The notes: generated from the sequence alone by a model not told the origin. A DNA stretch of 64,000 nucleotides from Brevundimonas albigilva (GCF_023503965.1 NZ_CP097298.1:186001-250000); one strand, 5' to 3'. Counted from the stretch's first letter, positions 9,200 to 18,089 are shown. Translations and numbers: made by a program.

Positions 9200-9247
9200 G
9201 TTCGCTGCCCCTCGATAGATACCGAGAGGCAGCGAACATATTTTTCT
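9200..9247 (+). terminator. Strong rho-independent terminator reading rightwards
   Basis: GTTCGCTGCCCCTC (9200-9213) pairs with GAGAGGCAGCGAAC (9224-9237) with one mismatch and a 10-base loop, followed by ATATTTTTCTT. It is oriented for + strand transcription, but no convincing + strand gene ends here. The transcript it stops is therefore unknown (see findings). The remainder of 9238-9496 contains no gene I can support. Confidence 0.6.
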
Positions 9248-9496
9248 TGTAAGTCAGTGTTTTAGTGGTAGATTCGGAAGTGGCGTCGAAAGGCACCGAA
9301 AGCTCTGAATCATTCCCTGACTCTCCGCCTGGGCCGACGGGTCCAACTGAGGAGCCCGCGGCGATGCTTACCGCAGATGTCCGGGTATGACGAAACAGGA
9401 GCGCCGCCCTCTCGGTTCAAAAAAGTCAAAGACACCGGCCGCGCCTCTTCATAGGCTGTTCGCCTGGATGACCGTGGAAGGCGATGGAGGGGGCGG

Positions 9497-9685
9497 ATGG
9501 CTGAATATCAACTCATCCTAGACGACGGACGCAGCACCGACTTGATGGCCGAAACCGTTGAGGCGGTCGACCCCGCAGAAGCGCAACTCCTGGCGCAACT
9601 GCGCTTCGCAGCCAGTCCGGACCTGTTCAGCATCCTGGTGACGCGACGCGGAATGGAAGTGGCGCTCGTCAGGCGGCCCCAGTAA
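9497..9685 (+). CDS. Small protein of unknown function
   Basis: A 62-residue product starting MAEYQLILDDGRSTDLMAET. The ATG is preceded by GGAGGGGG, a good ribosome binding site. It has a short beta-strand-like start, an acidic alpha-helical middle and a hydrophobic end (FSILVTRRGMEVALVRR). Its layout resembles the many 60-75 residue MAEY-type small proteins in alphaproteobacteria that have no assigned role. There are no cysteines or membrane segments. Neighbours give no functional clue. Confidence 0.5.
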   Translation: MAEYQLILDDGRSTDLMAETVEAVDPAEAQLLAQLRFAASPDLFSILVTRRGMEVALVRRPQ

Positions 9686-9767
9686 CCGCCGCCAATCGGC
9701 GCGAGCCCGATCGGCCTGGAGGCGACGTCCGGAGCAGGCGGACAGGCCCGCGATGGTTTCTCGGCAG

Positions 9768-9792
9768 AAAAAAGGGGCCGTCATGCGGCCCC
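9768..9792 (-). terminator. Rho-independent terminator for a leftward transcript
   Basis: On the minus strand GGGGCCG-CATGA-CGGCCCC is followed by TTTTTT. A seven-base all-GC stem and uridine tract are good terminator features. No minus-strand gene was recognised immediately upstream (9793-10049), so the transcript is unassigned. The interval 9686-10049 otherwise contains only the TetR operator. Confidence 0.5.
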
Positions 9793-9970
9793 GAAGTTCA
9801 TAGGGAGGAAAACGCCCCAGGAAGGGCGACACCGAACTTATGTTGCAGCGCAGCATCGTGCAAGCTTCGTTCATCGATGAATGAATAGCCGCCGGCAGGA
9901 ACGCCTGAACCTGTCCAGGCCCGGCGGCCCGGACGCCGGGCGAAACACTCTCCTGGCTGCCATATTTCAA

Positions 9971-10007
9971 ATATCACACGATATGCGACTCGAATATCGT
10001 GTGATAT
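9971..10007. promoter_or_regulatory. TetR operator: 37-bp perfect palindrome
   Basis: ATATCACACGATAT (9971-9984) and ATATCGTGTGATAT (9994-10007) are exact reverse complements 9 bases apart. Each arm is itself a near-palindrome of the form ATATC-N4-GATAT. It lies 43 bases upstream of the TetR ATG at 10050, so it is the likely autoregulatory site controlling the whole downstream fatty-acid operon. Two repressor dimers could bind. Confidence 0.75.
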
Positions 10008-10049
10008 GTGAGTTGATGTTCCACGACGACGGCAAAGGTTCACGACGCT

Positions 10050-10673
10050 ATGAGGGTCAACCGGAAGGAAGCGCAAGGGCGGACCCGACGTCGCCTCTTG
10101 GCGGCCGCCCACGCCTCGATCGTCGAGGAGGGCGTAGCCGCCCTGTCGATCCGCAACATCTGCGGCGCGGCCGGTCATTCCCAGGGCGCCTTCTATTCCA
10201 ACTTCGCCACCAAGGACGACCTGCTCGTCGAGATCATGGAGACGCACATCCATGACGAGGTGATGTTCCTCCGCGATCTGATCCGCCGCGCCGATGGAGA
10301 CGACATCGAACGGACCCTGCTTGGTCTGGCGGGCCGATTGTCCGATCTGGCGGCCCAACCCGAATGGTCCCTGCTGTCCGTGGAGTTGCAATTACACGCC
10401 CGTCGGGATCCCGACTTCGCCGAACGACATCGCGAGAGCAAGGCGTCCTGTTATCGACTGTTCGGCGACCTCATAGAGGAACTGGCTCAAAGGTTCGACC
10501 TGCGCCCTCTCCTGCCGCCGTTCCAGGCCGGGATCGGTCTTTACGGCCTCTGGATGGGGCTGGCGGTCCAGGGGGATATCGAAGGAGCCGCCGCCCGGGA
10601 CGCCATGTTGCTGGCCTTCTTTCGCGCCACCGCGGGCCTGCAGGCCAGCCCTCTCGAAAGCGTCCGGGGATGA
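10050..10673 (+). CDS. TetR/AcrR-family regulator of the oleate hydratase operon
   Basis: A 207-residue regulator. The N-terminal helix-turn-helix is clear (RRRLLAAAHASIVEEGVAAL then NICGAAGHSQGAFYSNFATK, about residues 10-53). The C-terminal ligand domain is variable and its inducer unknown. It is the first gene of a + strand run: TetR, hot-dog thioesterase, 3-hydroxyacyl-CoA dehydrogenase, oleate hydratase, binding protein. A fatty acid or acyl-CoA inducer is a reasonable inference from these neighbours. The upstream perfect palindrome is its probable operator. Confidence 0.88.
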   Translation: MRVNRKEAQGRTRRRLLAAAHASIVEEGVAALSIRNICGAAGHSQGAFYSNFATKDDLLVEIMETHIHDEVMFLRDLIRRADGDDIERTLLGLAGRLSDLAAQPEWSLLSVELQLHARRDPDFAERHRESKASCYRLFGDLIEELAQRFDLRPLLPPFQAGIGLYGLWMGLAVQGDIEGAAARDAMLLAFFRATAGLQASPLESVRG

Positions 10674-10739
10674 CCTCCGTCCTGCCGAGGCATCGTCGAG
10701 ATCGGCTGTCATCCGTCCGGCGCGCCCCTGAAGGGCGAG

Positions 10740-11480
10740 GTGGACGAACAGCGGCGGTTCCACCTTTGCTTCCAGGCGCAGGACGAGGACATCGACGAAC
10801 TCGGCCATGTGAACAATGCGGTCTGGATCGTCTGGATCCAGGACGCCTCGGTGGCGCACTGGTTCGCCATGGCCTCCCCGGGCGATGTGGACCGCTACGT
10901 CTCGGTGGTTCTGCGTCATCAGGTCGATTACCGCGGCAGTATCGCGGCCGAAGAGGCGGTGACCGCCGTCACCTGGGTCGAGGACTCGCTCCGCGGCGCG
11001 CGCTACCGGCGCCGGATCGACTTCATTGACGTCAAGGGCCGGGTCGTCGTCGCGGGCCTGGCCGAATGGGCCGTGATCGATCGATGCACCCACAAGCTTG
11101 TTCGCGTCGTGCCTGACATGGCGGCGCCGTTTCCTTCTCCAGGACAACTGAAACAGGAATCCGACGATGGGCGAAATCAAGAAGGTGGTCGTGATCGGGA
11201 CGGGCGTCCTGGGAAGCCAGATCGCTTTTCAGACCGCCTACAGCGGCTTCGACGTCATTGCCTGCGACGTCAGCGACGACGTCCTCGCCAAGGCGCGCCT
11301 GCGACTGGCGGCCTTGGTCGAGACGTACCGGAAGGAGGTTCCGGGCGCGGTCGGCGGAAAGGAGGCGGAGGCCATAAGGCGTCTGACGCTGTCGACGGAT
11401 CTGGCGGCCGCCGTCGCCGATGCGGATCTCGTGATCGAGGCCGTGCCCGAGGTTCTGGCTTTCAAACAGGCGGTCTATGA
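10740..11480 (+). CDS. Hot-dog fold acyl-CoA thioesterase (3' end doubtful)
   Basis: The GTG start at 10740 follows AAGGGCGAG. Residues 1-130 form a 4HBT domain with the active-site segment ELGHVNNAVWIVWIQD. Such enzymes hydrolyse acyl-CoA thioesters. The open frame runs on to 11480, overlapping the next gene by over 300 bases with a low-complexity arginine-rich tail that is plainly a shadow of that gene. A +1 frame stop at 11149-11151 lies 15 bases before the next ATG, so a single-base indel near the end, with a true end at 11151, is likely. I cannot locate the indel because the C-terminus is not conserved. Confidence 0.7.
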   Translation: MDEQRRFHLCFQAQDEDIDELGHVNNAVWIVWIQDASVAHWFAMASPGDVDRYVSVVLRHQVDYRGSIAAEEAVTAVTWVEDSLRGARYRRRIDFIDVKGRVVVAGLAEWAVIDRCTHKLVRVVPDMAAPFPSPGQLKQESDDGRNQEGGRDRDGRPGKPDRFSDRLQRLRRHCLRRQRRRPRQGAPATGGLGRDVPEGGSGRGRRKGGGGHKASDAVDGSGGRRRRCGSRDRGRARGSGFQTGGL

Positions 11481-12030
11481 ACAGTTGGCCACGCTCGCGC
11501 CGGCCAGGACGATCTTCGCCACCAACTCCTCCACCCTTCTGCCGAGCGCATTAAAGGCGTTCACCGGCCGACCCGACCGGTTTCTCGCGCTGCATTTCGC
11601 CAACAACATCTGGAAGTTCAACACCGCGGAGGTCATGGGAACGGACGACACCGATCCGTCGGTGTTCGAGACCGTCCTGAAGTTCGCTGCGGACATCGGC
11701 ATGGAGCCGATCCCGATCCGCAAGGAAAAGGCCGGTTACATCCTCAACTCCCTCCTGGCACCATTCCTGAACGCCGCCGCCGATCTGGCGGCGGGCGGCT
11801 ATGCCGATCCCCACGATGTCGACAAGGTCTGGCGGATCGCGACGGGCGCGCCGATGGGCCCCTTCCAGATGTACGACGTCATCGGCCTGAACACGCCCTA
11901 CAACATCCTGTCGCAGGGCGACGCCCGCGCCCGCGCGCTCGCCGCCTGGCTGAAGGAAAACTACATCGACAAGGGCAGGCTGGGCGTCGCCTCCGGCGAA
12001 GGCTTCTACAGCTACAAATCCACCGACTGA
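11167..12030 (+). CDS. 3-hydroxyacyl-CoA dehydrogenase (3-hydroxybutyryl-CoA dehydrogenase type)
   Basis: NAD-dependent oxidation of 3-hydroxyacyl-CoA. The protein is 287 residues, the length of single-function Hbd/PaaH enzymes. The Rossmann motif VVVIGTGVLGSQIA is at the start, and the catalytic-domain segments FATNSSTLLPS and LALHFANNIWKFNTAEVM follow. The conserved Glu-His-Asn region is recognisable but altered from the HFFNP form to HFANN. AGGAA precedes the ATG. Its place before oleate hydratase suggests it handles hydroxylated fatty acyl-CoA; that is inference. Confidence 0.85.
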   Translation: MGEIKKVVVIGTGVLGSQIAFQTAYSGFDVIACDVSDDVLAKARLRLAALVETYRKEVPGAVGGKEAEAIRRLTLSTDLAAAVADADLVIEAVPEVLAFKQAVYEQLATLAPARTIFATNSSTLLPSALKAFTGRPDRFLALHFANNIWKFNTAEVMGTDDTDPSVFETVLKFAADIGMEPIPIRKEKAGYILNSLLAPFLNAAADLAAGGYADPHDVDKVWRIATGAPMGPFQMYDVIGLNTPYNILSQGDARARALAAWLKENYIDKGRLGVASGEGFYSYKSTD

Positions 12031-12074
12031 GCCCTGACCAAATCCTCCCCCACGCCCAACCGAAGGAGTTCGCC

Positions 12075-13841
12075 GTGCACTACAGCAGTGGAAACTATGA
12101 GGCCTTTGTTCGTCCCCGCAAACCCGAGGGCGCCGACAGGAAGACGGCGTGGTTTGTGGGATCGGGGCTGGCCGGTCTCGCGGGGGCCGCGTTCCTGATC
12201 CGGGACGGCGGCGTGCCCGGTGATCGCATCACCATCCTTGAGGAACTGGAGATTCCCGGCGGGGCGCTCGACGGGCTGGACGTGCCGGAAAAGGGCTTCG
12301 TTATCCGCGGCGGTCGCGAGATGGAGGAGCATTTCGAGTGCCTGTGGGATCTCTATCGCTCGATCCCCTCGCTAGAAATCGAGGACGCCAGCGTTCTTGA
12401 CGAATTCTACCGGCTCAACAGGGACGATCCGAACTTCTCCTTGCAGCGTACAACCCAGAACCAGGGCCAGGACGTCCCGGACAAGCATCTGCTGACGCTG
12501 AATGACCGGGCGCAGAAGGATCTAATCTCCATCTTTCTGGCGACCCGCGAGGAGATGGAGAACAAGCGGATCAACGAGGTCTTCAGCGAGGACTTCCTCA
12601 AGAGCAATTTCTGGCTCTACTGGCGCACCATGTTCGCCTTCGAGGAATGGCACTCGGCGCTGGAGATGAAGCTCTATCTCCACCGCTTCATCCACCACAT
12701 CGCCAACCTGGCGGACTTCTCCTCGCTCAAGTTCAACCGCTACAACCAGTATGAATCCATGGTCCTGCCGCTGGTCAAATGGCTGACCGAACGTGGCGTC
12801 CGGTTCCGCTACGGCGTGGAGGTCACGGATGTGGACTTCGACATCCAGAACGGACGCAAACAGGCCACCCGCATTCACTGGATCGAGAAGGGCGAGGAGG
12901 GCGGGGTCGATCTCGGCGACGACGATCTCGTCTTCATCACCATCGGATCGCTGACGGAAAACTCGGACAACGGCGACCATCACACGCCGGCGAAGCTGAA
13001 GGAAGGCCCTGCTCCCGCCTGGGACCTGTGGCGACGCATCGCGGCCAAGGATCCGTCCTTCGGACGTCCGGACGTGTTCGGCGCCCATATTCCCGAGACC
13101 AAATGGGCCTCGGCCTCGATCACCGCCTTCGATCCGCGGATCGCCCACTATGTCGAGAAGATCACCAAGCGGAACCCGTTCACTGGCAAGATCGTCTCCG
13201 CCGGCATCGTCACGGTCAAGGATTCCAGTTGGCTGCTCAGTTGGACGGTGCATCGCCAGCCGCATTTCAAGAAGCAGCCCAAGGACCAGATGATCGCCTG
13301 GTTCTACGCCCTCTTCGTCGACACCCCCGGCGACTATGTGAAGAAGCCCATGCAGGACTGCACCGGCGAGGAGATCACCCAGGAATGGCTCTATCACCTC
13401 GGCGTCCCGGTGGAGGAGATTGCGGAACTCGCCGCCAAGGGCGCCAGCACCGTCCCGACCATGATGCCCTACATCACCGCCTTCTTCATGCCGCGCCAAG
13501 CCGGCGACCGGCCGGACGTGGTGCCTGAAGGCGCCGTCAACTTCGCCTTCATCGGGCAGTTCGCGGAATCGAAACAACGCGACTGCATCTTCACCACCGA
13601 ATATTCGGTGCGTACGCCGATGGAGGCCGTCTATACGCTGATGAATGTGGAACGCGGCGTGCCGGAAGTGTTCAACTCCACCTATGACATCCGCACCCTG
13701 CTGGCCGCCGTCACGCCTCTGCGGGATGGCGAAGGCATAGAAGTCCCCGGCCCCGCCTTCCTGCGCAAACTGCTGATGAAGAAGCTTGAAGGCACCGAGA
13801 TTGCGAAACTGATCGAGGAGTTTCACCTGATATCGGAGTGA
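12075..13841 (+). CDS. ohyA: Oleate hydratase (MCRA family, FAD-binding)
   Basis: Hydrates the cis-9 double bond of oleate and similar unsaturated fatty acids to 10-hydroxy acids, commonly a detoxification of free fatty acids. At 588 residues it matches the family length. The N-terminal FAD-binding sequence is FVGSGLAGLAGAAFLIRDGG, followed by ILEELEIPGGALDG and the conserved GFVIRGGREMEEHFECLWDL. The start is GTG at 12075 after GAAGGAG. Adjacent genes (thioesterase, hydroxyacyl-CoA dehydrogenase) belong to the same transcript. Confidence 0.93.
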   Translation: MHYSSGNYEAFVRPRKPEGADRKTAWFVGSGLAGLAGAAFLIRDGGVPGDRITILEELEIPGGALDGLDVPEKGFVIRGGREMEEHFECLWDLYRSIPSLEIEDASVLDEFYRLNRDDPNFSLQRTTQNQGQDVPDKHLLTLNDRAQKDLISIFLATREEMENKRINEVFSEDFLKSNFWLYWRTMFAFEEWHSALEMKLYLHRFIHHIANLADFSSLKFNRYNQYESMVLPLVKWLTERGVRFRYGVEVTDVDFDIQNGRKQATRIHWIEKGEEGGVDLGDDDLVFITIGSLTENSDNGDHHTPAKLKEGPAPAWDLWRRIAAKDPSFGRPDVFGAHIPETKWASASITAFDPRIAHYVEKITKRNPFTGKIVSAGIVTVKDSSWLLSWTVHRQPHFKKQPKDQMIAWFYALFVDTPGDYVKKPMQDCTGEEITQEWLYHLGVPVEEIAELAAKGASTVPTMMPYITAFFMPRQAGDRPDVVPEGAVNFAFIGQFAESKQRDCIFTTEYSVRTPMEAVYTLMNVERGVPEVFNSTYDIRTLLAAVTPLRDGEGIEVPGPAFLRKLLMKKLEGTEIAKLIEEFHLISE

Positions 13842-13939
13842 GCGAAGCGCGACGTCGTCCCGAAGGAAGGTGAAGGATGGCTGACGACGATCACCGAAGC
13901 GGACCCGCCGCAGGCCGACGGCAACGGCTTTCTCAAGGG

Positions 13940-13962
13940 CTGGACGGCGCAGCGCCGTCCAG
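13940..13962. repeat. Perfect 23-bp inverted repeat after oleate hydratase
   Basis: CTGGACGGCGC and GCGCCGTCCAG flank a single central A. A compact GC hairpin can form, but with no T-tract, so it may be an attenuator or protein site rather than a terminator. Its position is one reason for preferring ATG 13982 over ATG 13877 as the start of the next gene. Confidence 0.5.
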
Positions 13963-13981
13963 TTCCCTCCAAGAGAAGGGA

Positions 13982-14728
13982 ATGGACGTGTCGATGCACA
14001 TCATCCGGTCCGAACTGGCGCCCTTGGGGCGGTTGCGCGTGGCGATCAATCTCGGCAATCCGGTCCTGGCGCAGAGGGCGGCGGACGGAACTCTCGCTGG
14101 CGTGTCGGTCGATCTCGCCTGGGAGATCGCTGTGCGCCTCGGCGTGGAGATGGAGCTGTCGAACTTCGCCACGGCGGGAGCGGCGGTGGCGGCGCTTCAG
14201 GATCAGGCCTGCGATCTCGCCTTCCTCGCGATCGATCCGGATCGTCGCACCGTCTTGGATTATACCGCGCCCTACGTCCGGATCGAAGCCTCCTATCTGG
14301 TCCCCTCCGAGTCCCGCTTCCGCTCCGTCCGCGACGTGGACGTTGCGGACGTGACGATCGCGTCGGGCCTGAACACCGCCTACGACCTCTTTCTCAACCG
14401 TTCGCTGAAACAGGCCCGACGGATTCATACGCCCTCCTCCCAGGCAGCCGTCGCCCTCTTCCTGGAGGGCGGCGCCGATGTCTGCGCCGGTGTGCGCCAG
14501 ACGCTTGAGGCGGCGGCGCGCGACCGGGCCGGCGTCCGCCTGCTCCCGGACAGTTTCCAGGCCATCGACCAGGCCGTCGCCCTCCCCCGCGAGCGGCCTC
14601 ACGGGCGCGGTTTCCTGGAAGCGCTCTTCGAAGATCTGGTCGCCTCCGGCTTCGTCGCCCGAAGGCCGGTCGCCAGCGGACAGGACGCCGCCCTCGCGAT
14701 CGGTCCGGGACGCCCGGCGCCGGCCTAG
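13982..14728 (+). CDS. Family 3 periplasmic-binding-protein-like domain protein without signal peptide
   Basis: About 248 residues from ATG 13982. The fold is that of amino-acid-type solute-binding proteins: LGRLRVAINLGNPVLAQR, GVSVDLAWEIAVRLGVEMEL, ACDLAFLAIDPDRRTVLDYTAPYV. No signal peptide is seen from this start, and the longer alternative (ATG 13877) also lacks one. It may be a cytoplasmic sensor-like or orphan protein, or its signal may have been lost. No ABC permease or ATPase for solute uptake is adjacent. It is probably co-transcribed with oleate hydratase. Confidence 0.7.
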   Translation: MDVSMHIIRSELAPLGRLRVAINLGNPVLAQRAADGTLAGVSVDLAWEIAVRLGVEMELSNFATAGAAVAALQDQACDLAFLAIDPDRRTVLDYTAPYVRIEASYLVPSESRFRSVRDVDVADVTIASGLNTAYDLFLNRSLKQARRIHTPSSQAAVALFLEGGADVCAGVRQTLEAAARDRAGVRLLPDSFQAIDQAVALPRERPHGRGFLEALFEDLVASGFVARRPVASGQDAALAIGPGRPAPA

Positions 14729-14759
14729 GCTGCGGCGGGCGATCATTCCCAGCCGCAGT

Positions 14760-15880
14760 TCACGCTCCGGTCGAGGGCGCTCCGGACGGCCGGGTGAAGC
14801 GCCACCACGCCACGCCGCCGTAAAGGAGGATGAGGCCCAGGAGGTTGAGAACCTCGCGCCCCTGTTCGACGAGGCTGGCCCCCATCTGGTTCACCCCGAC
14901 CATGAGATGGATTCCGGGCGTCGTGGGCAGCAGTCGGGCGAGGAAGGCGAGCCAGGTCGGCGTCGCCTCCGCGGGCCAGGACAGTCCAGCGAGAAAGAAG
15001 ATGACCAGGGAGGTGCCCATGAGCAGTTGCAGGGGCCGCTCGCGGGTGCGGAAGACGCTCGCCAGGGCAAGCGCCGCTGCAACCGTCGCCGCCACGAAGA
15101 GGCTGCCGGCCACGATCAGCGTTCCGGGCGCGGCGGCGGCCCGTGGATAGTCCTGGAACCAGAAGACGAAGCCGGCGTAGTAGGCGACATCGATCCAGCC
15201 GATGACGAAGAAGGCGAGCGCGACGCCGAGGAGACGACGGGACGCAAACCGAAGCCGCCCCCCTCGCCACGCAGGGTGGCCGCCAGCATCGCCAGTCCCA
15301 TCAGCAGCGTCTGATGAATGATGAGGAAGCCGACGCCCGGAAAGACGGTGCTGCCGTATCCTTCGCGGGTGTTGAACAGCGGGCGCGCGATCACCGACAG
15401 GGCCGGCGGCGCCGGCGCGCCCTGCGCCATCGCCTGATCGACGGCGGCCTCGCCCGCCTCGGCCGTGATCGCCGCGCCTATGCCGGCCAGCGCCGTGCTG
15501 CTGCGCAGCAGATAGGCGCCGTTGCCATAGAGGGCCACCGTCCCTTGCCCGCCGGTCAGGATGCGACGTTCGAACCCCGCAGGCACGACGACGATCGCCC
15601 CCGCCCCTCTCGTCCGCAACCAGTCGTCCGCCGCCTCGGGCGACGGCAGGCGGGCGACGAGATCCGCCTGCTGCAGACCCGAGAGCTTGTGCACCAGCGA
15701 ACGGCTGGCCCCGGTGTTGTCCAGATCCACCACGGCGACCGGGATCCGGACGGCGACCTCGCCGGAATAGGCGGAAGGGTAGAAGAAGGAATAGAGGATC
15801 GTCGACACCACGATCAGCATGAAGGCCGACCGGTCGGCGAGGACCGCGCGAAACGTCGCGATGAAGGCCCGGCCGATCAA
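14760..15880 (-). pseudogene. ABC-2 type transporter permease (second of two), frameshifted
   Basis: A membrane subunit of an efflux system. It starts at TTG 15880, overlapping the stop of the preceding permease (TTGA). There is one N-terminal membrane segment (FMLIVVSTILYSFFYPS), then a large outside domain, then several C-terminal segments. The C-terminal part is in another frame: one missing base near 15250 restores GGFRFASRRLLGVALAFFVIGW. Full length would be about 374 residues. As written, the last five or so membrane segments are lost. Confidence 0.8.
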
Positions 15881-17040
15881 CGTCGCCCCCAGACATCGGG
15901 TTTGCGGGAGGCGGCCAGATATTGCGGCAGGCCCAGCCCGAACCCCACGACCGCGAAGGTCATCAGGATCAGCAGCAGGTTGACCGACATCGCCGCGGGC
16001 GCGCCCATCATCCATTGTTCGGCGACGAGACGGGCGAAGGTGGTGTAGGGCAGAAGCGCGCTCCAGACGCGCGCGAAGGCCGAAGCGGATTCGATTGGAA
16101 AGACGGCCCCGGCGAAGGCGAAGGAGGCGCCCGCATAGAGGGCGGTCATGGACAGCGCCTGCCCCATGGACAGCGTCAGGCCGACGATCAGCGTGGCCAT
16201 ACCCGCATAAGCGAGATAGAGGCCGACATAGCCCGCCAGGAGCAGGCCGACGCTGCCTTCAACCGGCCAGCCGCGAAACGCCGCGAGATAGATGGTCGCC
16301 AGGGCGCCCCAGACGAGAAAGATCGCCACATAGGGCGCGATCTTGCCCACGACCGCCGCAGCGGCCTCGCGCGGCGGCCCGGCCAGCCAGCCGCCGATCG
16401 TCCCGTCTCGCAGTTCGCGTCCCAGGGCGCTGACGACCGCCACCATGAACAGCAGATGCAGCAAGGCCGGGTGGATCAGGGCGACCAGTTGCAGCTCGTA
16501 GCTGGCCTGGGGATTGTAGAGGATGCGGCTCTGGACCTGGATCGGCGCCGGCCGCACCCGGCCCGGGCCGAGGATCGCCGCGCTCTGTTGCGCGGCCAGG
16601 GTCCGGGCCTGGCTCTGGATCACGGCGCCGACCTCGCGCAGCACTGACCCCGAGGGCGTGGAGTAGCTGGCGTTGTAGAAGACCAGCACCCTGCCCGCCT
16701 CGCCGCGCAGCACCGCGCGTTCGAGCCCTTGCGGCAGCATGACGATCGCATAGGCGCGGTTGGACCGCACCACGCTCTCGGCCTCGGCCATATCCTTGGG
16801 GCGGGCCGCCACGTGCAGGCCGGGCGAGGCGTCCAGACGACGAACCAGATCGCGAGCGACGCTTCCGCCGTCGGCGTCGACGACGGCGACCGGCAGATCG
16901 CGCATAACCCCCGCCGACATCTGCACGGCGACGAGGGCGAGAAGCGCCAGCGGTAGCCAGACGACGAGGAACAGATCCCAGAAGCTCCCGCGCAGAAAGG
17001 CGATCTCGCGTCGGGCGCCGGCGAGAAACGCCGCGATCAT
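15877..17040 (-). CDS. ABC-2 type transporter permease (first of two)
   Basis: A 387-residue ABC2_membrane_3-type permease: an N-terminal membrane helix (FLVVWLPLALLALVAVQMSAG), a roughly 150-residue external domain, and about five C-terminal helices. It is related to the YhhJ/YbhS/YbhR family of exporters. The start overlaps the hlyD stop (ATGA). It pairs with the next gene to form the membrane channel. No nucleotide-binding subunit is encoded in this operon. Confidence 0.87.
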   Translation of the reverse strand: MIAAFLAGARREIAFLRGSFWDLFLVVWLPLALLALVAVQMSAGVMRDLPVAVVDADGGSVARDLVRRLDASPGLHVAARPKDMAEAESVVRSNRAYAIVMLPQGLERAVLRGEAGRVLVFYNASYSTPSGSVLREVGAVIQSQARTLAAQQSAAILGPGRVRPAPIQVQSRILYNPQASYELQLVALIHPALLHLLFMVAVVSALGRELRDGTIGGWLAGPPREAAAAVVGKIAPYVAIFLVWGALATIYLAAFRGWPVEGSVGLLLAGYVGLYLAYAGMATLIVGLTLSMGQALSMTALYAGASFAFAGAVFPIESASAFARVWSALLPYTTFARLVAEQWMMGAPAAMSVNLLLILMTFAVVGFGLGLPQYLAASRKPDVWGRR

Positions 17041-18089
17041 TGCGGCCAGTCGAACAGGACGGTCATGCCCGGCCGCAGCCCGTCGACGCGCGAGACCGGT
17101 GCGACGCGCACCTCGAAACTCTTGACGTCGAAGCCGCTCGACTGCCGGGTCGCACGCCAGGTAGCGAAATCTCCGGCGGGAGCGATGAAGGTCACCCGGA
17201 ACCGGGCCGTGCGGTTCTCCAGAGCGGGAATACGACCCGTCAGAGTCTGTCCGCGTCGAATCCCGCTGAACTGATCCTCGCGCAGGGTGAGCGTCACCCA
17301 GGGATGCTCTATGTCCGTGAGCATGAAGACCGGGAACCCTTGGGGGACCAGTTCGCCGGGCTGGGCGAGCCGCCGGCCCACCTCGCCGGACGACGGCGCC
17401 AGCACCCGGGTTTCGCGCTCCGCCGCCTCGACCTCCGCCACGGCGCCGCGCGCCTGCCGCACCTGTCCCCCGGCCGCCTGGCGATCCTGTCGGCGCGCCC
17501 CGGCCAGCGCCAGGTCATACTGGGCGCGAGCGGCGCGGGCGGCCTCCGTCGAGGCCACCGCATTGGCCCGGCTCTCGTCGCGCTTCTGCCCCGCGATCAC
17601 GCCCTGATCGTACATCTCCTGGGTGCGGGCATACGTCGTCTGGGCCAGATCCGCCGCCGCCTGCGCGCGCCGCCATTGCGCTTCCGCGGCCCGGATATCC
17701 TCCGGACGCGCACCTTCGTCGGCCTTGTCGGCCGTGGCCTCGGCGGCGACGAGGGCGCCGCCCGCCTGTTCTGAACGTGCCGCGACCTCGGGACTGTCGA
17801 GGGTGTAGAGCAGTTGGCCGGCCCGGACCGGCTGCCCCTCCTCCACATGGAAGTCGGCGATCCGCCCCGTCACCTTGCTGGTGATCCGAAGCTCCCGCGC
17901 ATCCACCATCCCCTGAAGCTGATCGGGAACGGGTCGGTAGCTGAGCCAGAGGCCGACGCCGAGCCCCGCCACGATCAGCGCCCCGATGCCGAGGGGCAGC
18001 AGTTTTCGGCGCCGTCGAGACGGTCCGGCGTCGCCCCGTTCCCCGCCCGGCTCCGTGTTCGGCGTCGGCGTGTCCTGGGTGTCGGTCAT
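17037..18089 (-). CDS. HlyD-family membrane fusion protein
   Basis: Periplasmic adaptor joining the inner-membrane permeases to the TolC channel. 350 residues: a basic N-terminal tail, one membrane anchor (LLPLGIGALIVAGLGVGLWL, about residues 30-49), a biotinyl-lipoyl half (VTGRIADFHVEEGQPVRAG), an alanine-rich coiled coil, then the second lipoyl half and a beta-barrel domain. Both ends overlap neighbours by ATGA. Confidence 0.9.
   Translation of the reverse strand: MTDTQDTPTPNTEPGGERGDAGPSRRRRKLLPLGIGALIVAGLGVGLWLSYRPVPDQLQGMVDARELRITSKVTGRIADFHVEEGQPVRAGQLLYTLDSPEVAARSEQAGGALVAAEATADKADEGARPEDIRAAEAQWRRAQAAADLAQTTYARTQEMYDQGVIAGQKRDESRANAVASTEAARAARAQYDLALAGARRQDRQAAGGQVRQARGAVAEVEAAERETRVLAPSSGEVGRRLAQPGELVPQGFPVFMLTDIEHPWVTLTLREDQFSGIRRGQTLTGRIPALENRTARFRVTFIAPAGDFATWRATRQSSGFDVKSFEVRVAPVSRVDGLRPGMTVLFDWPQ

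Noticed and set aside
9387..9524. A 45-codon frame starting MTKQERRPLGSKK
   Set aside because: No ribosome binding site or family likeness, and it overlaps the better-supported small gene at 9497.
13877..13981. Longer start of the binding-protein-like gene at ATG 13877
   Set aside because: The added region contains a perfect hairpin and encodes no signal peptide; ATG 13982 was preferred, with some doubt.
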